The notes under the pieces are model-generated. The model had not been told where the DNA came from. It worked only from the letters and a program-made list of their open reading frames with translations, and made no database searches. 64,000 bases of DNA from Actinomycetales bacterium (GTDB lineage Bacteria; Actinomycetota; Actinomycetes; Actinomycetales; Dermatophilaceae): the NCBI GenBank assembly GCA_016715285.1, contig JADKAO010000001.1, forward strand, positions 1 to 64,000, written 5' to 3'. Within the stretch, counting starts at the first letter, position 1, and each line of letters opens with the position of its first letter. This document shows, piece by piece, positions 26,731-35,913 of this stretch. The position numbers were made by a program, and so were the translations under genes.

Positions 26731-27273
26731 ATGGAACGTCGTCGAATGAGATGGGCGACGGTTTGGCTCGTCGCTGGCGTTGTCGTGACGGCTGGCTGCA
26801 CAACTGGCGGAGGAACGACGACGCCCACGACGACTGCAGTGACGACGAGTTCTTTACCCACGTCATCGAGTGCCGCGCCCACCACGACGGCGATGACTGA
26901 CGACGAAGCCGCGATGGAGGTTGTCAAGAAGCACTACCAACTGTTCAACGCTGCCCTCATGTCGCTGGATACATCCCAGTTGAGGAAGTCTTTCTCCTCC
27001 ACTTGTGCAAGCTGTGATAGCGACGCCAAGGTAATCGAGCAGATTAAAGCCAAGGGTGGGAGGATCGAGAGTTCTGGGATGCAAGTGATCAGTGTAACTA
27101 TCGTCGACCGACAAGGCTCGCGCCTTTTGATTAAGGCCCAAGTTGCTGGATCCCCGATAGTCATCCACGATGCCTCTGGGAAAGTGATTGACTCTTCGAC
27201 GGGTGGCAGTGGTGTCAAGAATATTCTGACGTCTAAGGCGTCAGGCGTCTGGCTCGTAGAAGCGATTACCTAA
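26731..27273 (+). CDS. Secreted lipoprotein, DUF6318-like, copy B
   Basis: A 180-residue lipoprotein with signal peptide, lipobox cysteine at residue 23 (VTAGC), a T/S-rich linker (TSSSAAPTTTAMTDDEAA) and a C-terminal domain with a C-x-x-C pair (CASC). It matches the gene at 23,692 in length and order and strongly in the linker, while the domain itself has diverged. The ATG at 26731 is preferred; longer frames upstream run through the duplicated leader. It ends in a TAATG overlap with the next gene, so both proteins are probably made and exported together. Confidence 0.75.
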   Translation: MERRRMRWATVWLVAGVVVTAGCTTGGGTTTPTTTAVTTSSLPTSSSAAPTTTAMTDDEAAMEVVKKHYQLFNAALMSLDTSQLRKSFSSTCASCDSDAKVIEQIKAKGGRIESSGMQVISVTIVDRQGSRLLIKAQVAGSPIVIHDASGKVIDSSTGGSGVKNILTSKASGVWLVEAIT

Positions 27274-28112
27274 TGAGACGTGTCGTCGCAGCATTGATTC
27301 TGTCCCTCATTGCGCTGGTGGTGGTTCCCTTGCCAGCCTACGGCTGCTCAAGCTCAGGTGCGATCTTCAATGCTGAGGCGACTTCATGTCCGAAGTCAAT
27401 AGGGTGGCGGTATGATCCGGCAGCCAAAGCTTTCTCAAAGGGGGTCTTTAGGGAACCTGGTGCTGAGCCTTCGCAATGGGATTACGAGTTGAGTGACCGT
27501 TGCACGGTAGAAAACAACTGTGGCGCCTCAGCGTTCACCTGTCCACCTCTGAACAGCCAACCGGGTCGAATGTACATTGCAGTCGCTTTCCGACTTGCAA
27601 ACGGCCTTCGGGACGGCTTCACGCGGATCGCTAACGTCTGTGCCTACCCCGGGATAGCCGTGCCGCTGGCGGCGGTGGAGGCGGCGGTGCGCGAGGAGAT
27701 TCAGAAGAGGATTCCGCAGCCGTCGGTCACCTCTGCTCCGCCCGGACAGTCAGTGGTCAACTTCTTCACGATCTTCTCGACACAGCCGAGCCCAGAACAG
27801 GCGATCACCTTCACGAACCCAGTTCCGGGAGAGGTTCGGGCAGTGCCGGAGTACTCCTGGGATTTCGGTGATGGCATCAAGGGGATGGGTCCGGGGACTG
27901 CTTTCAATCCTGCGGTCCTGCCCTCACGCAACCCCGGCTACTACCTCGGCGCGACCTACGCCAAACCTGGCACGAAGCACGTGACCCTCACGGTCACGTG
28001 GCGCGTCACGTTCCGCTTGGAAGGCGTGATCGACGTCCCGCTGGCCCCGATCGTCATGACCGCCACCGAAGACAAACCCATCGCAACCGCCCGCGCCGTC
28101 CTCGTCCGCTAA
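27273..28112 (+). CDS. Secreted protein with PKD-like C-terminal domain (copy B)
   Basis: A 279-residue exported protein. The signal peptide runs to about residue 24. The N-terminal half has six cysteines and the block CAYPGIAVPLAAVEAAVREEI. The C-terminal half (from about residue 150) has VPEYSWDFGDGIKG, then TYAKPGTKHVTLTVTW, the pattern of a PKD or immunoglobulin-like fold (W-x-F-G-D-G and the final beta strands). Such domains usually mediate extracellular binding. With the lipoprotein upstream it may form a surface complex. The shorter paralogue at 24,234 lacks the PKD half. Confidence 0.75.
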   Translation: MRRVVAALILSLIALVVVPLPAYGCSSSGAIFNAEATSCPKSIGWRYDPAAKAFSKGVFREPGAEPSQWDYELSDRCTVENNCGASAFTCPPLNSQPGRMYIAVAFRLANGLRDGFTRIANVCAYPGIAVPLAAVEAAVREEIQKRIPQPSVTSAPPGQSVVNFFTIFSTQPSPEQAITFTNPVPGEVRAVPEYSWDFGDGIKGMGPGTAFNPAVLPSRNPGYYLGATYAKPGTKHVTLTVTWRVTFRLEGVIDVPLAPIVMTATEDKPIATARAVLVR

Positions 28113-28157
28113 CCCAACCAGCGTGGGACAGAGCGTTGCCTGTGATGGGATAGCCCA

Positions 28158-30112
28158 ATGACCTCTGGCATCTTCCGCGACCACATTGACCTGGACGTCC
28201 GTCCGCAGGACGACCTCTTCAAGCACGTCAATGGTCGCTGGATCGCCGAGACCGAGATCCCCGGCGACAAGGGCCGTTACGGCTCGTTCGACATGCTCCG
28301 CGAGGCCGCCGAAATCGACCTGCGCACCATCATCGACGCCACCGCGACGACCACCCCAACGCCAGGCCCGACGACCCCGGCAGGCAAGGTCGTCAACCTC
28401 TACGCCTCCTTCATGGATGAGGCGGCAATCGAGCAGCGCGCCCTCAAAGGCCTCCACGACCTCTTCCAGGCAACCGCCGCCCTCACCACAACACAGGAGC
28501 TTCCAACCCTCCTCGGTCGCCTTGAACGCGAAGGCGTCTCCGGCGCCCTCCACCTCTACGTCAACACCGACGACCGCCAGTCCGACCGCTACGTCGTCTA
28601 CCTCAACCAAGGAGGACTCGGTCTCCCGGACGAGTCCTACTACCGCGAGGAGCGCTACGCCGACATCAGGACGGCATACCTCGCGCATGTCGAAGCCATG
28701 CTCGGCCTCGCCGCCGCCCCAGACCCGGCCGCAGCCGCCGCACGCGTGATGGACCTCGAGACCCGCCTCGCCGCGAGCCACCTCGATAACGTCTCCGACC
28801 GCGACGCGGTCGCGACGTACACGCTCCTCACCGGGGACGCGCTCCGTGCGCTCACACCCAACTTCGATTGGGACGCGTATGCCGTGTCCCTCCAGGCCCC
28901 GCCCGGTGCCTTCGACGAAGTCGTCGTCCGCCAGCCTGACTTCGTCAGCGCATTCAACGCGCACTCGCCGAGGTCCCGATCCAGGACTGGCGGGACTCGC
29001 TCACCTGGCACATCGTCCACGAGTTCGCCCCCTATCTCCCGGCAGCATTCGTCCAGGAGAACTTCGAGTTCTATGGCCGCACCCTCGCTGGCACCCCCCA
29101 AATCCGCGACCGCTGGAAGCGCGGCATCACCCTCGTTGACGCCTGCCTTCCCGAAGCTCTCGGCGAGCTGTACGTCGCCAAGCACTTCCCGCCGGACGCC
29201 AAAGCCCACATGGAGCGGCTCGTCGGCAACCTCGTCGAGGCCTTCCGCCGCGCGTTCAAGACAAGCGCGTGGATGGGCCCCGACACCCAGGCTCAAGCGC
29301 TCGCCAAGCTGGAGGCATTCACCCCCAAGATCGGCTACCCCGACTCGTGGCGCGACTACTCCGCCCTCACCATCGACGATGACCTCGTCGGCAACGTCCG
29401 CCGCGCCGCCGCCTTTGAGAGCGACCGCAACCTCGCCAAGCTCGGCCAGCCGATCGACCGCGCCGAATGGTTCATGGGTCCGCAGACCGTCAACGCCTAC
29501 TACAACCCAGGCATGAACGAAATCGTCTTCCCCGCAGCCATTCTGCAGCCCCCCTTCTTCGACGCGCACGCCGACGATGCGGTCAACTATGGCGGTATCG
29601 GCGCGGTCATCGGCCACGAGATTGGGCACGGTTTCGACGACCAGGGCAGCCAGTTCGACGGCGTCGGCAACCTGCGCGACTGGTGGACTGAGGACGACCG
29701 CGCCCGCTTCGACGCCCTCGCCCAAAAGCTCATCGCCCAGTTCAGCTCTATCGAATCAGCCTCTGCCCCAGGCAATCTCATCAACGGTGCCCTCACCGTC
29801 GGTGAGAACATCGGTGACCTCGCCGGCATCGGGATCGGGCACGCGGCATACCGGCTCTCGCTCGGTGACCAGGAGCCGCCGGTCCTCGACGGCTACACCG
29901 GTGACCAGCGGTTCTTCATCGGCTGGGCGCAGGTCTGGATGGGCAAGGCCCGCGAGGAGACCGCCAAGATGCTCCTCGCCGTCGACCCGCATTCGCCGCA
30001 AGAGGCTCGCGGCAACGCGGTGCGCAACCTCGACGCCTTCCACGCCGCGTTCGACGTCACCCCCGACGACGGCATGTGGCTCGCGCCCGACGACCGCGTC
30101 AGCATCTTCTAA
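28158..30112 (+). CDS. M13 family zinc metallopeptidase (PepO-like), with one frameshift
   Basis: M13 (neprilysin-like) peptidases cleave short peptides; this one has no signal peptide and should be cytoplasmic. From the ATG at 28158: DLDVRPQDDLFKHVNGRW is the family N-terminus, then LGLPDESYYR. After FNAHS a missing base near 28,961 shifts the frame. The correct continuation is ALAEVPIQDWRDSLTWH. Then come VNAYYNPGMNEIVFPAAIL, the zinc site GHEIGHGFDDQG (H-E-x-x-H), and TVGENIGDLAGI, which supplies the third ligand, ending in DPHSPQEARGNAVRN. The corrected length of about 650 residues is normal. The indel may be a read error. Confidence 0.88.
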
Positions 30113-30206
30113 CCGGCGCAGCCTGCCCAGGCGGCAGCGCCACCACCCAGCCACCCCGCCGACCCGCAGCCTCTCCACCCGAGCTCACCGTGTGAGGATA
30201 AGGACC

Positions 30207-31418
30207 ATGTTCGAGCAGCTCTGGCAGATCATCGCCCTCGTCGTCGGCATCGCAATCGTCGGGGTCGGCCTCGTCGTCGGCTTCCTGCGTAGCCGTGGCG
30301 GCAAGACCCGAGACCTCCCCACGCCACCTCCCAGCACCCGCCCCACGACGTGGTATGCCGGTGCGCCAGGTGACGAGGCCGACTCGCCTTCGCGCCCCGC
30401 CGCCGGGGCAACTGCCACCGACGTCCTCGAACCCGAGGTCGAAACCGAGGTGCCGGTTGAGGTCATCCCGGAGGCACCGGCATACGAGCGACCCGACTCA
30501 GCCCGCGGTCGCCTGGCCCGACTTCGCGCCCGACTGGCGCGCAGCAACACCGCGATCGGCAAGGGACTCCTTGCGCTGCTGTCCCGCGGCAAACTCGACG
30601 AAGCCGCCTGGGAAGACGTTGAAGACACCCTCCTCGGCGCCGACCTGGGCGTCGAAGCCACCACCGAGCTGGTCGACTCACTGCGCAAGCAGGTCCTCAT
30701 CGACGGCGCGACCGATGAAGAAGCCGTCCGCGGCTGGCTCCGCAAGGACCTCCTCGCGCTCGTCGACCCAAGCATGGACCGCCGGATCGCCTCCACCCGC
30801 GCCGAGGGACGGCCCTCAGTCATCCTCGTCGTCGGGGTCAACGGCACCGGTAAGACCACGACCGTTGGCAAACTCGCTCGCGTGCTCGTCGCGGAAGACC
30901 GCGACGTCGTCCTCGGTGCGGCCGACACCTTCCGCGCTGCCGCCGCCGACCAACTCCAGACCTGGGGCGAGCGCGTCGGCGTCCCGACCGTGCGCTCAGA
31001 CCGTGAAGGTGCCGACCCCGCCGCTGTCGCCTTCGACGCGGTCAAGGCCGCCGCCGAGCTCGAAGCTGACGTCGTCATCATCGACACCGCCGGGCGCCTC
31101 CACAACAAGACCAACCTCATGGATGAGTTGGGCAAGGTCAAGCGAGTCATCGAGAAGCAAAGCCCGATCGACGAGGTGCTCCTCGTCCTCGACGCCACCA
31201 CGGGTCAAAACGGCCTTGAACAGGCGCGCGTCTTTGCCAGCGTCGTTGACGTCACCGGCATCGTGCTGACCAAGCTCGACGGCACCGCCAAGGGTGGCAT
31301 CGTCGTCGCGGTCCAGCGCAAGCTCGGCGTTCCAGTCAAGCTCGTCGGCCTCGGCGAAGGCCCTGACGACCTCGCGCCCTTCGATCCGGCAGCGTTCGTC
31401 GACGCCATCCTCGACTAA
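30207..31418 (+). CDS. ftsY: Signal recognition particle receptor FtsY
   Basis: FtsY docks the SRP-ribosome complex at the membrane. The 403-residue protein begins with a membrane helix (LWQIIALVVGIAIVGVGLVV), as in many actinobacteria, then an acidic proline-rich linker, the NG domain helical bundle (LDEAAWEDVEDTLLGADLGV), and the GTPase motifs GVNGTGKTTTVGKLA (G1), DTFRAAAADQL, VIIDTAGR (G3), and TKLDGTAKGG (G4). The ATG at 30207 follows a GGATAAGGA site. The partner Ffh is encoded about 7 kb downstream. Confidence 0.95.
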   Translation: MFEQLWQIIALVVGIAIVGVGLVVGFLRSRGGKTRDLPTPPPSTRPTTWYAGAPGDEADSPSRPAAGATATDVLEPEVETEVPVEVIPEAPAYERPDSARGRLARLRARLARSNTAIGKGLLALLSRGKLDEAAWEDVEDTLLGADLGVEATTELVDSLRKQVLIDGATDEEAVRGWLRKDLLALVDPSMDRRIASTRAEGRPSVILVVGVNGTGKTTTVGKLARVLVAEDRDVVLGAADTFRAAAADQLQTWGERVGVPTVRSDREGADPAAVAFDAVKAAAELEADVVIIDTAGRLHNKTNLMDELGKVKRVIEKQSPIDEVLLVLDATTGQNGLEQARVFASVVDVTGIVLTKLDGTAKGGIVVAVQRKLGVPVKLVGLGEGPDDLAPFDPAAFVDAILD

Positions 31419-31442
31419 CAGCTTGCGGGCAGGGACACGCCG

Positions 31443-32681
31443 TCACGTCTGCGAGTTCGACCTCGGGATCAGGAGGCCGGCCCGGGCCGCAAGCGCCACT
31501 CGCCGCTGACGTTTGCGCTCCCAGAAATACGTGAAACGCCAGGGTCGCTAACGCCGGCGGGCTCAACGCCATTGCGGTGACCACGATGTCCTCAAGGACC
31601 GGGTGGTTGGCCGTGAGCAGCGCTGACCCGATCAACGCTAAGGGCAAGAGCCCCATCGCGATCAGCTTTGAGCGCGGCGCCGCAAGGGTGCCAGCTTCCC
31701 AGGACGGGTCCAGCGAGACCCCACGACGCCGACACGTGTGTATGCCGCCTGCAAGACCGCAGCCCGAGCGCGCACGCGGAAAACCCACTCCTCTTTGCGG
31801 CGCACGATCACGAGCAAAAAGGCAGCGGCGTTTAATACGGCGAGCCCGCTCAGTCCGAGAACCGCAGCCGCACGGCCAGGTGATCCCGTCGAAGCGAGCT
31901 CACTCGAGCTGAGAGCGACCAGAACGCATCCCAGGACGACGAGGAAACGCTGGAGTCGCCGCAAAATCGCCGGACCGACCCTGATCGCTGCAAACGGCTC
32001 CGGGTCTGCGACGTAGTCACCGATTGGCGGCACGATCTGGCCGGACGCGGCCGCTGCCGCGCGGAACTGTTGCCGCGCGGCATACCGGCTCCGTGCTTGG
32101 GCGATCCGCAGCAGCCACCCGCCAAAGATCAGCCCTGCGGGTGCCAGCACGAGCGCCCGGCCCACCAGCAGGCTGTCGCGGGCATACGCAGCCACCAGCG
32201 CCGTTGCGAGCGGCGCCATGGCGAGGACCAAGCCCCAGCCCACCTGGGTGCGGGGCCGGAGGGCAGCCTCGGGATACGGGTCCGGGTCAGAGGCCTCAAC
32301 CACACGAGGTATGCCGTCCGCCGCGGACCTAGCAGCCGCCTCGCGGGCGAGTTGGCGACGGTTCCAGGTGTCGCGGCGTCGTGCGACCGACAATGCCCAC
32401 CACGCCATAAGGCTCACGACGAGGGGGATGAGGTGCCCGCCGCTTAGTCCAGCGCTGGCTTGGCCTTCGCGCGCCTGCCCGGTGGTGACCGCGAGAGTCA
32501 TCATGGGAACAATCGATAACAGCATGTATCCGATGCCGCGCACCGAACCAGGATTGCGGCGCGAACCGGCATACGGCTCCGGGTCAGGGACGGTGACACC
32601 GGTGCCAACCGGGCCCGTGGGGAGGTCGCGCGGTGGGTTCTCCGCACGGTCGCGCGGCGTCGGGTCGGGGGGCCACGTCAT
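31443..32681 (-). CDS. Uncharacterised multi-pass membrane protein, paralogue 1, frameshifted
   Basis: A membrane protein of about 410 residues with six to eight helices. Its landmarks, shared with the neighbouring paralogue at 32,811-34,325, are VPDPEPYA, SAADGIPRV, DPDPYP, the LIFGGWLLRIAQARSRYAAR block, DPEPF, and RRKEEWVFR. After AAYTRVGV the frame breaks near 31,730 and again near 31,535. The piece SKLIAMGLLPLALIG and the end KRQRRVALAARAGLL match the paralogue's SKMVGVALLVVGW and KWNRGRLKAETTRLV. I do not recognise the family. The start at 32681 is an ATG. The gene converges on ftsY. Confidence 0.6.
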
Positions 32682-32723
32682 CGCCGCAGCTTAGGCCGCA
32701 AAGAACAACCTGCCCAGATCTCA

Positions 32724-32837
32724 CGGTGGGCGAAGTACTCCGCGGTGGGCGACTTACTCCTCGGCGGGCGAGTCACTCCTCGGCGGGCGAGTCACTCCTC
32801 GGCGGGCGAGTCACTCCTCGGCGGGCGAGTTACTCCG
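32724..32837. repeat. Six tandem copies of a 19-bp unit
   Basis: Units start at 32,724, 32,743, 32,762, 32,781, 32,800 and 32,819. Three of them (32,762-32,818) are identical (CGGCGGGCGAGTCACTCCT); the outer ones differ at a few positions. The array spans the 3' end of the membrane-protein gene at 32,811 and the gap before its paralogue. Because 19 is not a multiple of three, changes in copy number would change the C-terminus of that protein only if they fell inside its last 27 bases. Confidence 0.9.
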
Positions 32838-34325
32838 CTGCGGACGGCCACCCGTGGGCGGTTCCGCGGTCGGTTGGGCCGTGAGGCCCGCACTTGGGTC
32901 AGCCCACGGCCCCGCACCTGGGTCGGTCACCGGCTCGACACCTGATCGTGACCACGGTCCCCGGAGGGGACCAGCCCACGGCCCTGCCGTCCGAGGGACC
33001 GACGGCGCAGCTGCGTGAGCACTCGCATGAGCGGAGACTCGAGCTGCCTCGCGGACCAGCCGTGTGGTCTCCGCTTTCAGCCGTCCTCTGTTCCACTTCG
33101 CACTTAGCGGCAAGAGCGGGCCGCCCAGAACCGTCGCACCCAAGACGAGGGCGACGATCTCCTGTTCCATAAACTTCGTCCCGGCCGCAACGACTAGGGC
33201 TATCCAGCCCACGACGAGGAGGGCAACGCCGACCATCTTTGACTCCGGGTCAATGAAGGTCGCGCCATCGAGCGATGGGTCGAGTTCCTCTGTGACGATC
33301 GGCACCCGGGTCTCAGCCGCCGCCAGGATGGCCCGGCGTCCGCGATCGCGGAACACCCATTCCTCTTTGCGTCGGGCCACCACAAGCAGTCCTGCCGCGG
33401 TGAGGAAGATCAGCGGGATCACGACGGCCAACACGAAATCACGCACGCCCCGGGAGGAAGGAAAACGTACTGAGACCCCCTCCCAAAGCAGCGCCCCGAC
33501 AAGGATGAGAAGCCGCTGCAACAACCGCCAGCCCGCAGCTCCCAAGCCGAACGCCTCGAAAGGTTGAGGGTCCTCGACGAAATCACCGTTCCACGGCAGT
33601 GGCTCTCCCGCTGCCAGGGCGTTGGCCCGGGCTCGGTGCCGCGCGGCATACCTCGTCCGTGCCTGAGCGATGCGAAGCAGCCACCCACCGAAGATGAGTC
33701 CCATCGGAGCTATACACATCGCCCGCGCAATGCTGAGGTCCACTCGGCCGGTGAGGGCGCCCCCGACGACTGCGACGGCGGCGAAGACCAAGACAGCGCC
33801 CGCGATGACCTCCACAGGGACAGGGAGCACAGCACGGGGATACGGATCGGGGTCAACTCCCTCAGCAACCCGAGGTATGCCGTCCGCAGCAGACTCCGCT
33901 GCGGTGGCGCGGACGCGCTCACGACGCAGCCACGTCTCGCGACGGCGCGCGATCGCGAGGCACCACCATGCGAGCAGACCCAATGCGGCCGCCTGGGGTA
34001 TCCGCTGGGTCACTGCATCTTCGGTGAAGCCCCGTGATGTGACGAATCCAGCTTCAAAACTCGGTAGCCAGGCGAAGGGGATGATCGTCAGCAGGAGATA
34101 GCCAAGTCCCCGGAAGAGCGGCGTGGTGCGACCGACGGGTGCGTACGGCTCCGGGTCAGGTACCTGAGTGGTGCGCTCGGCGTCCTTCTCGTCCTCCTTC
34201 TCCGCGCCCTCGTCGTCGCCGTCACCCTCGTTGTCTCCGTCGGCGGCTTCCGCAGCTGAGGCTTCGTCTTCCTCGTCGGGAGTGCCGGATTCGTCGAGGT
34301 CGTTGTCTTCCGTCGAAGCGCTCAC
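32811..34325 (-). CDS. Uncharacterised multi-pass membrane protein, paralogue 2
   Basis: A 504-residue protein. The first 50 residues are strongly acidic (aspartate, glutamate, alanine). Then come VPDPEPYAPVG, about eight membrane helices, SAADGIPRVAEGVDPDPYP, LIFGGWLLRIAQARTRYAARH, VEDPQPFEAFG and RRKEEWVFRDRG, and a low-complexity alanine/glycine/proline-rich tail of about 90 residues. The repeated D-P-x-P-[YF] segments sit between helices and may be a conserved cytoplasmic motif. The start is GTG at 34325. Side by side with paralogue 1, it is probably the result of tandem duplication. The function is unknown. Confidence 0.7.
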   Translation of the reverse strand: MSASTEDNDLDESGTPDEEDEASAAEAADGDNEGDGDDEGAEKEDEKDAERTTQVPDPEPYAPVGRTTPLFRGLGYLLLTIIPFAWLPSFEAGFVTSRGFTEDAVTQRIPQAAALGLLAWWCLAIARRRETWLRRERVRATAAESAADGIPRVAEGVDPDPYPRAVLPVPVEVIAGAVLVFAAVAVVGGALTGRVDLSIARAMCIAPMGLIFGGWLLRIAQARTRYAARHRARANALAAGEPLPWNGDFVEDPQPFEAFGLGAAGWRLLQRLLILVGALLWEGVSVRFPSSRGVRDFVLAVVIPLIFLTAAGLLVVARRKEEWVFRDRGRRAILAAAETRVPIVTEELDPSLDGATFIDPESKMVGVALLVVGWIALVVAAGTKFMEQEIVALVLGATVLGGPLLPLSAKWNRGRLKAETTRLVREAARVSAHASAHAAAPSVPRTAGPWAGPLRGPWSRSGVEPVTDPGAGPWADPSAGLTAQPTAEPPTGGRPQRSNSPAEE

Positions 34326-34427
34326 GACGGAAGCCTAAATGGTGGCGGACCTTCGACTGGCGGTCTGAGAGGCTGCTCGATGACCACAGTTAAGCAGGTC
34401 ACCCCTCGGGGCCTGCTTTGGGCCCGC

Positions 34428-34474
34428 GTAACCCAGAACTTACGCGGCGCCGCGAGATGCAACATCCCCGAAAC
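34428..34474 (+). promoter_or_regulatory. Possible GlnR operator upstream of amtB
   Basis: GCAAC at 34,459 is followed after exactly six bases by GAAAC at 34,470, the half-site arrangement of actinobacterial GlnR boxes. A weaker pair, GTAAC-N6-CTTAC, lies at 34,428-34,443. The sites are 45-90 bases before the amtB start. amtB-glnK-glnD is a classic GlnR target in related bacteria, so nitrogen control is expected. The spacing between the two pairs (31 bases) is not the ideal 22 or 33. Confidence 0.4.
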
Positions 34475-34518
34475 ACCACGTGCCTGGCCGAGAAACGCCC
34501 GGTGGCGACATTGAGGGC

Positions 34519-35913
34519 ATGGACACGATCAACGCGGGTGACACCGCCTGGGTGCTGGGCAGCGCCGGACTCGTGCTGCTCATGACGCCGGGGCTAGCCC
34601 TCTTCTACGGCGGCATGGTGCGCGCTAAGAGCGTGCTCAACATGATGATGATGAGCTTCATCGCGCTCGGGACGGTCACGCTCGCGTGGGTTCTCTGGGG
34701 ATATGGCGAGAGCTTCGGGACCTCCCTCGATGGTCTGGGCCTCGTCGGCAACCCGGTTGGACACATCGGACTCTCCGACCTGCTCAGCGCCGACGCGGTG
34801 ATGGGGCCACCGGGACACCAGATCCCGACCCTCGCGTTCGCGGCGTTCCAGGCAACCTTTGCGATCATCGCGGTCGCGCTGGTGAGCGGTGCGATTGCCG
34901 ACCGGGCGAAGTTTTCGACATGGACGGTCTTCACTGTGCTGTGGGCGACGATTGTGTATTTCCCTGTCGCACACTGGGTTTTCGACTTCAGCACGCCGAC
35001 CCACGCGGGTGGCTGGATTGCGAGCAACCTCAAGGCGATTGACTTCGCTGGCGGCACCGTGCTCGAAATCAACTGCGGCGCAGCGGGTCTCGCGCTGGCG
35101 CTGGTGGTCGGCAAACGGCTCGGCTTCCGCAAAGACCCCATGCGTCCGCACAACCTCACCCTCGTCATGCTCGGCGCTGGATTGCTGTGGTTTGGGTGGT
35201 TCGGATTCAACGCCGGGTCGATGCTCGCAGCCACCGGCGGCACCGCCATCGTCTGGATGAACACTCTCGTCGCCGGCGCCGCAGGCATGATGGCGTGGCT
35301 CGGGGTGGAACGGGTGCGCGACGGTCACGCCACCTCGCTTGGCGCGGCCTCGGGCCTGGTCGCCGGACTCGTCGCGATCACCCCTTCCTGCTCGGCGGTT
35401 ACTCCGGTGGGCGCCATCGCGATCGGGGGCATCGCCGGAGCCCTCTGTGCGTATGCCGTGGCCTGGAAGTTCCGCTACGGCTATGACGACAGCCTTGATG
35501 TGGTCGGTGTCCATCTCGTCGGCGGGTTGGTCGGCACGATTGGGATCGGGTTCTTCGCGAGCAAGGCGGCCCCCGCAGGCGTCGACGGGCTCCTGGCCGG
35601 GGGAGGCGTCGACCAACTGTGGCGTCAGGTCGTCGCGGCCGTCGCGGTGCTTGCCTTCTCCTTTGTCCTCACCGGCGCGCTCGGTCTCGCGTTGCACCGG
35701 ACCCTCGGCTTCCGGGTCGACCGCGATGACGAGATGCGCGGCGTCGACCTCTCCGAGCACTTGGAAACGGCATACGACCTCGTTGCTCGTGGCGGTCGGC
35801 TGGGAGTCGGCTCCGCGGCTCAGCACCTGCCCGACGCGCGGCACCACGACGGACATGTCCCCTCCAGCGCACTTGATGCACTCACCACGCCCCCGCAAGG
35901 AGACCTCGCATGA
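34519..35913 (+). CDS. amtB: Ammonium transporter
   Basis: A 464-residue Amt/MEP/Rh protein with eleven predicted helices that conducts ammonium. The N-terminus is NAGDTAWVLGSAGLVLLMTPG, then ALFYGGMVRAKSVLNMMMMS, the signature FAGGTVLEINCGAAGLALAL, WFGWFGFNAGS, and DVVGVHLVGGLVGTIGIG. The second pore histidine is present (H332), but the position of the first twin histidine holds glutamate (E183). The ATG at 34519 is chosen because the protein starts directly at the first helix from there; an earlier ATG at 34480 adds 13 polar residues. It overlaps glnK by four bases (ATGA), as expected for a channel gated by GlnK. Confidence 0.95.
   Translation: MDTINAGDTAWVLGSAGLVLLMTPGLALFYGGMVRAKSVLNMMMMSFIALGTVTLAWVLWGYGESFGTSLDGLGLVGNPVGHIGLSDLLSADAVMGPPGHQIPTLAFAAFQATFAIIAVALVSGAIADRAKFSTWTVFTVLWATIVYFPVAHWVFDFSTPTHAGGWIASNLKAIDFAGGTVLEINCGAAGLALALVVGKRLGFRKDPMRPHNLTLVMLGAGLLWFGWFGFNAGSMLAATGGTAIVWMNTLVAGAAGMMAWLGVERVRDGHATSLGAASGLVAGLVAITPSCSAVTPVGAIAIGGIAGALCAYAVAWKFRYGYDDSLDVVGVHLVGGLVGTIGIGFFASKAAPAGVDGLLAGGGVDQLWRQVVAAVAVLAFSFVLTGALGLALHRTLGFRVDRDDEMRGVDLSEHLETAYDLVARGGRLGVGSAAQHLPDARHHDGHVPSSALDALTTPPQGDLA

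Larger units (their letters stand above)
26610..28113 (+). repeat. Copy B of the duplicated secreted-protein unit (intact)
   Basis: This is the intact partner of 23,516-25,140: leader, lipoprotein gene, secreted PKD-type gene, all in frame. The leader at 26,617-26,720 matches 23,523-23,660 with scattered differences. Divergence between the lipoprotein genes is large outside the signal and linker regions, so the duplication is not recent. Confidence 0.75.

Noticed and set aside
32724..32837. CRISPR array
   Set aside because: The 19-bp units are directly adjacent with no spacers, and no cas genes are present.
34594..35898. Long minus-strand frame over amtB, and similar long antisense frames over the IS256 transposase, the sugar transferase and rimM/trmD
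   Set aside because: They are antisense to clearly recognised genes, have no ribosome-binding sites and show low-complexity or H/R-rich composition typical of high-GC shadow frames.
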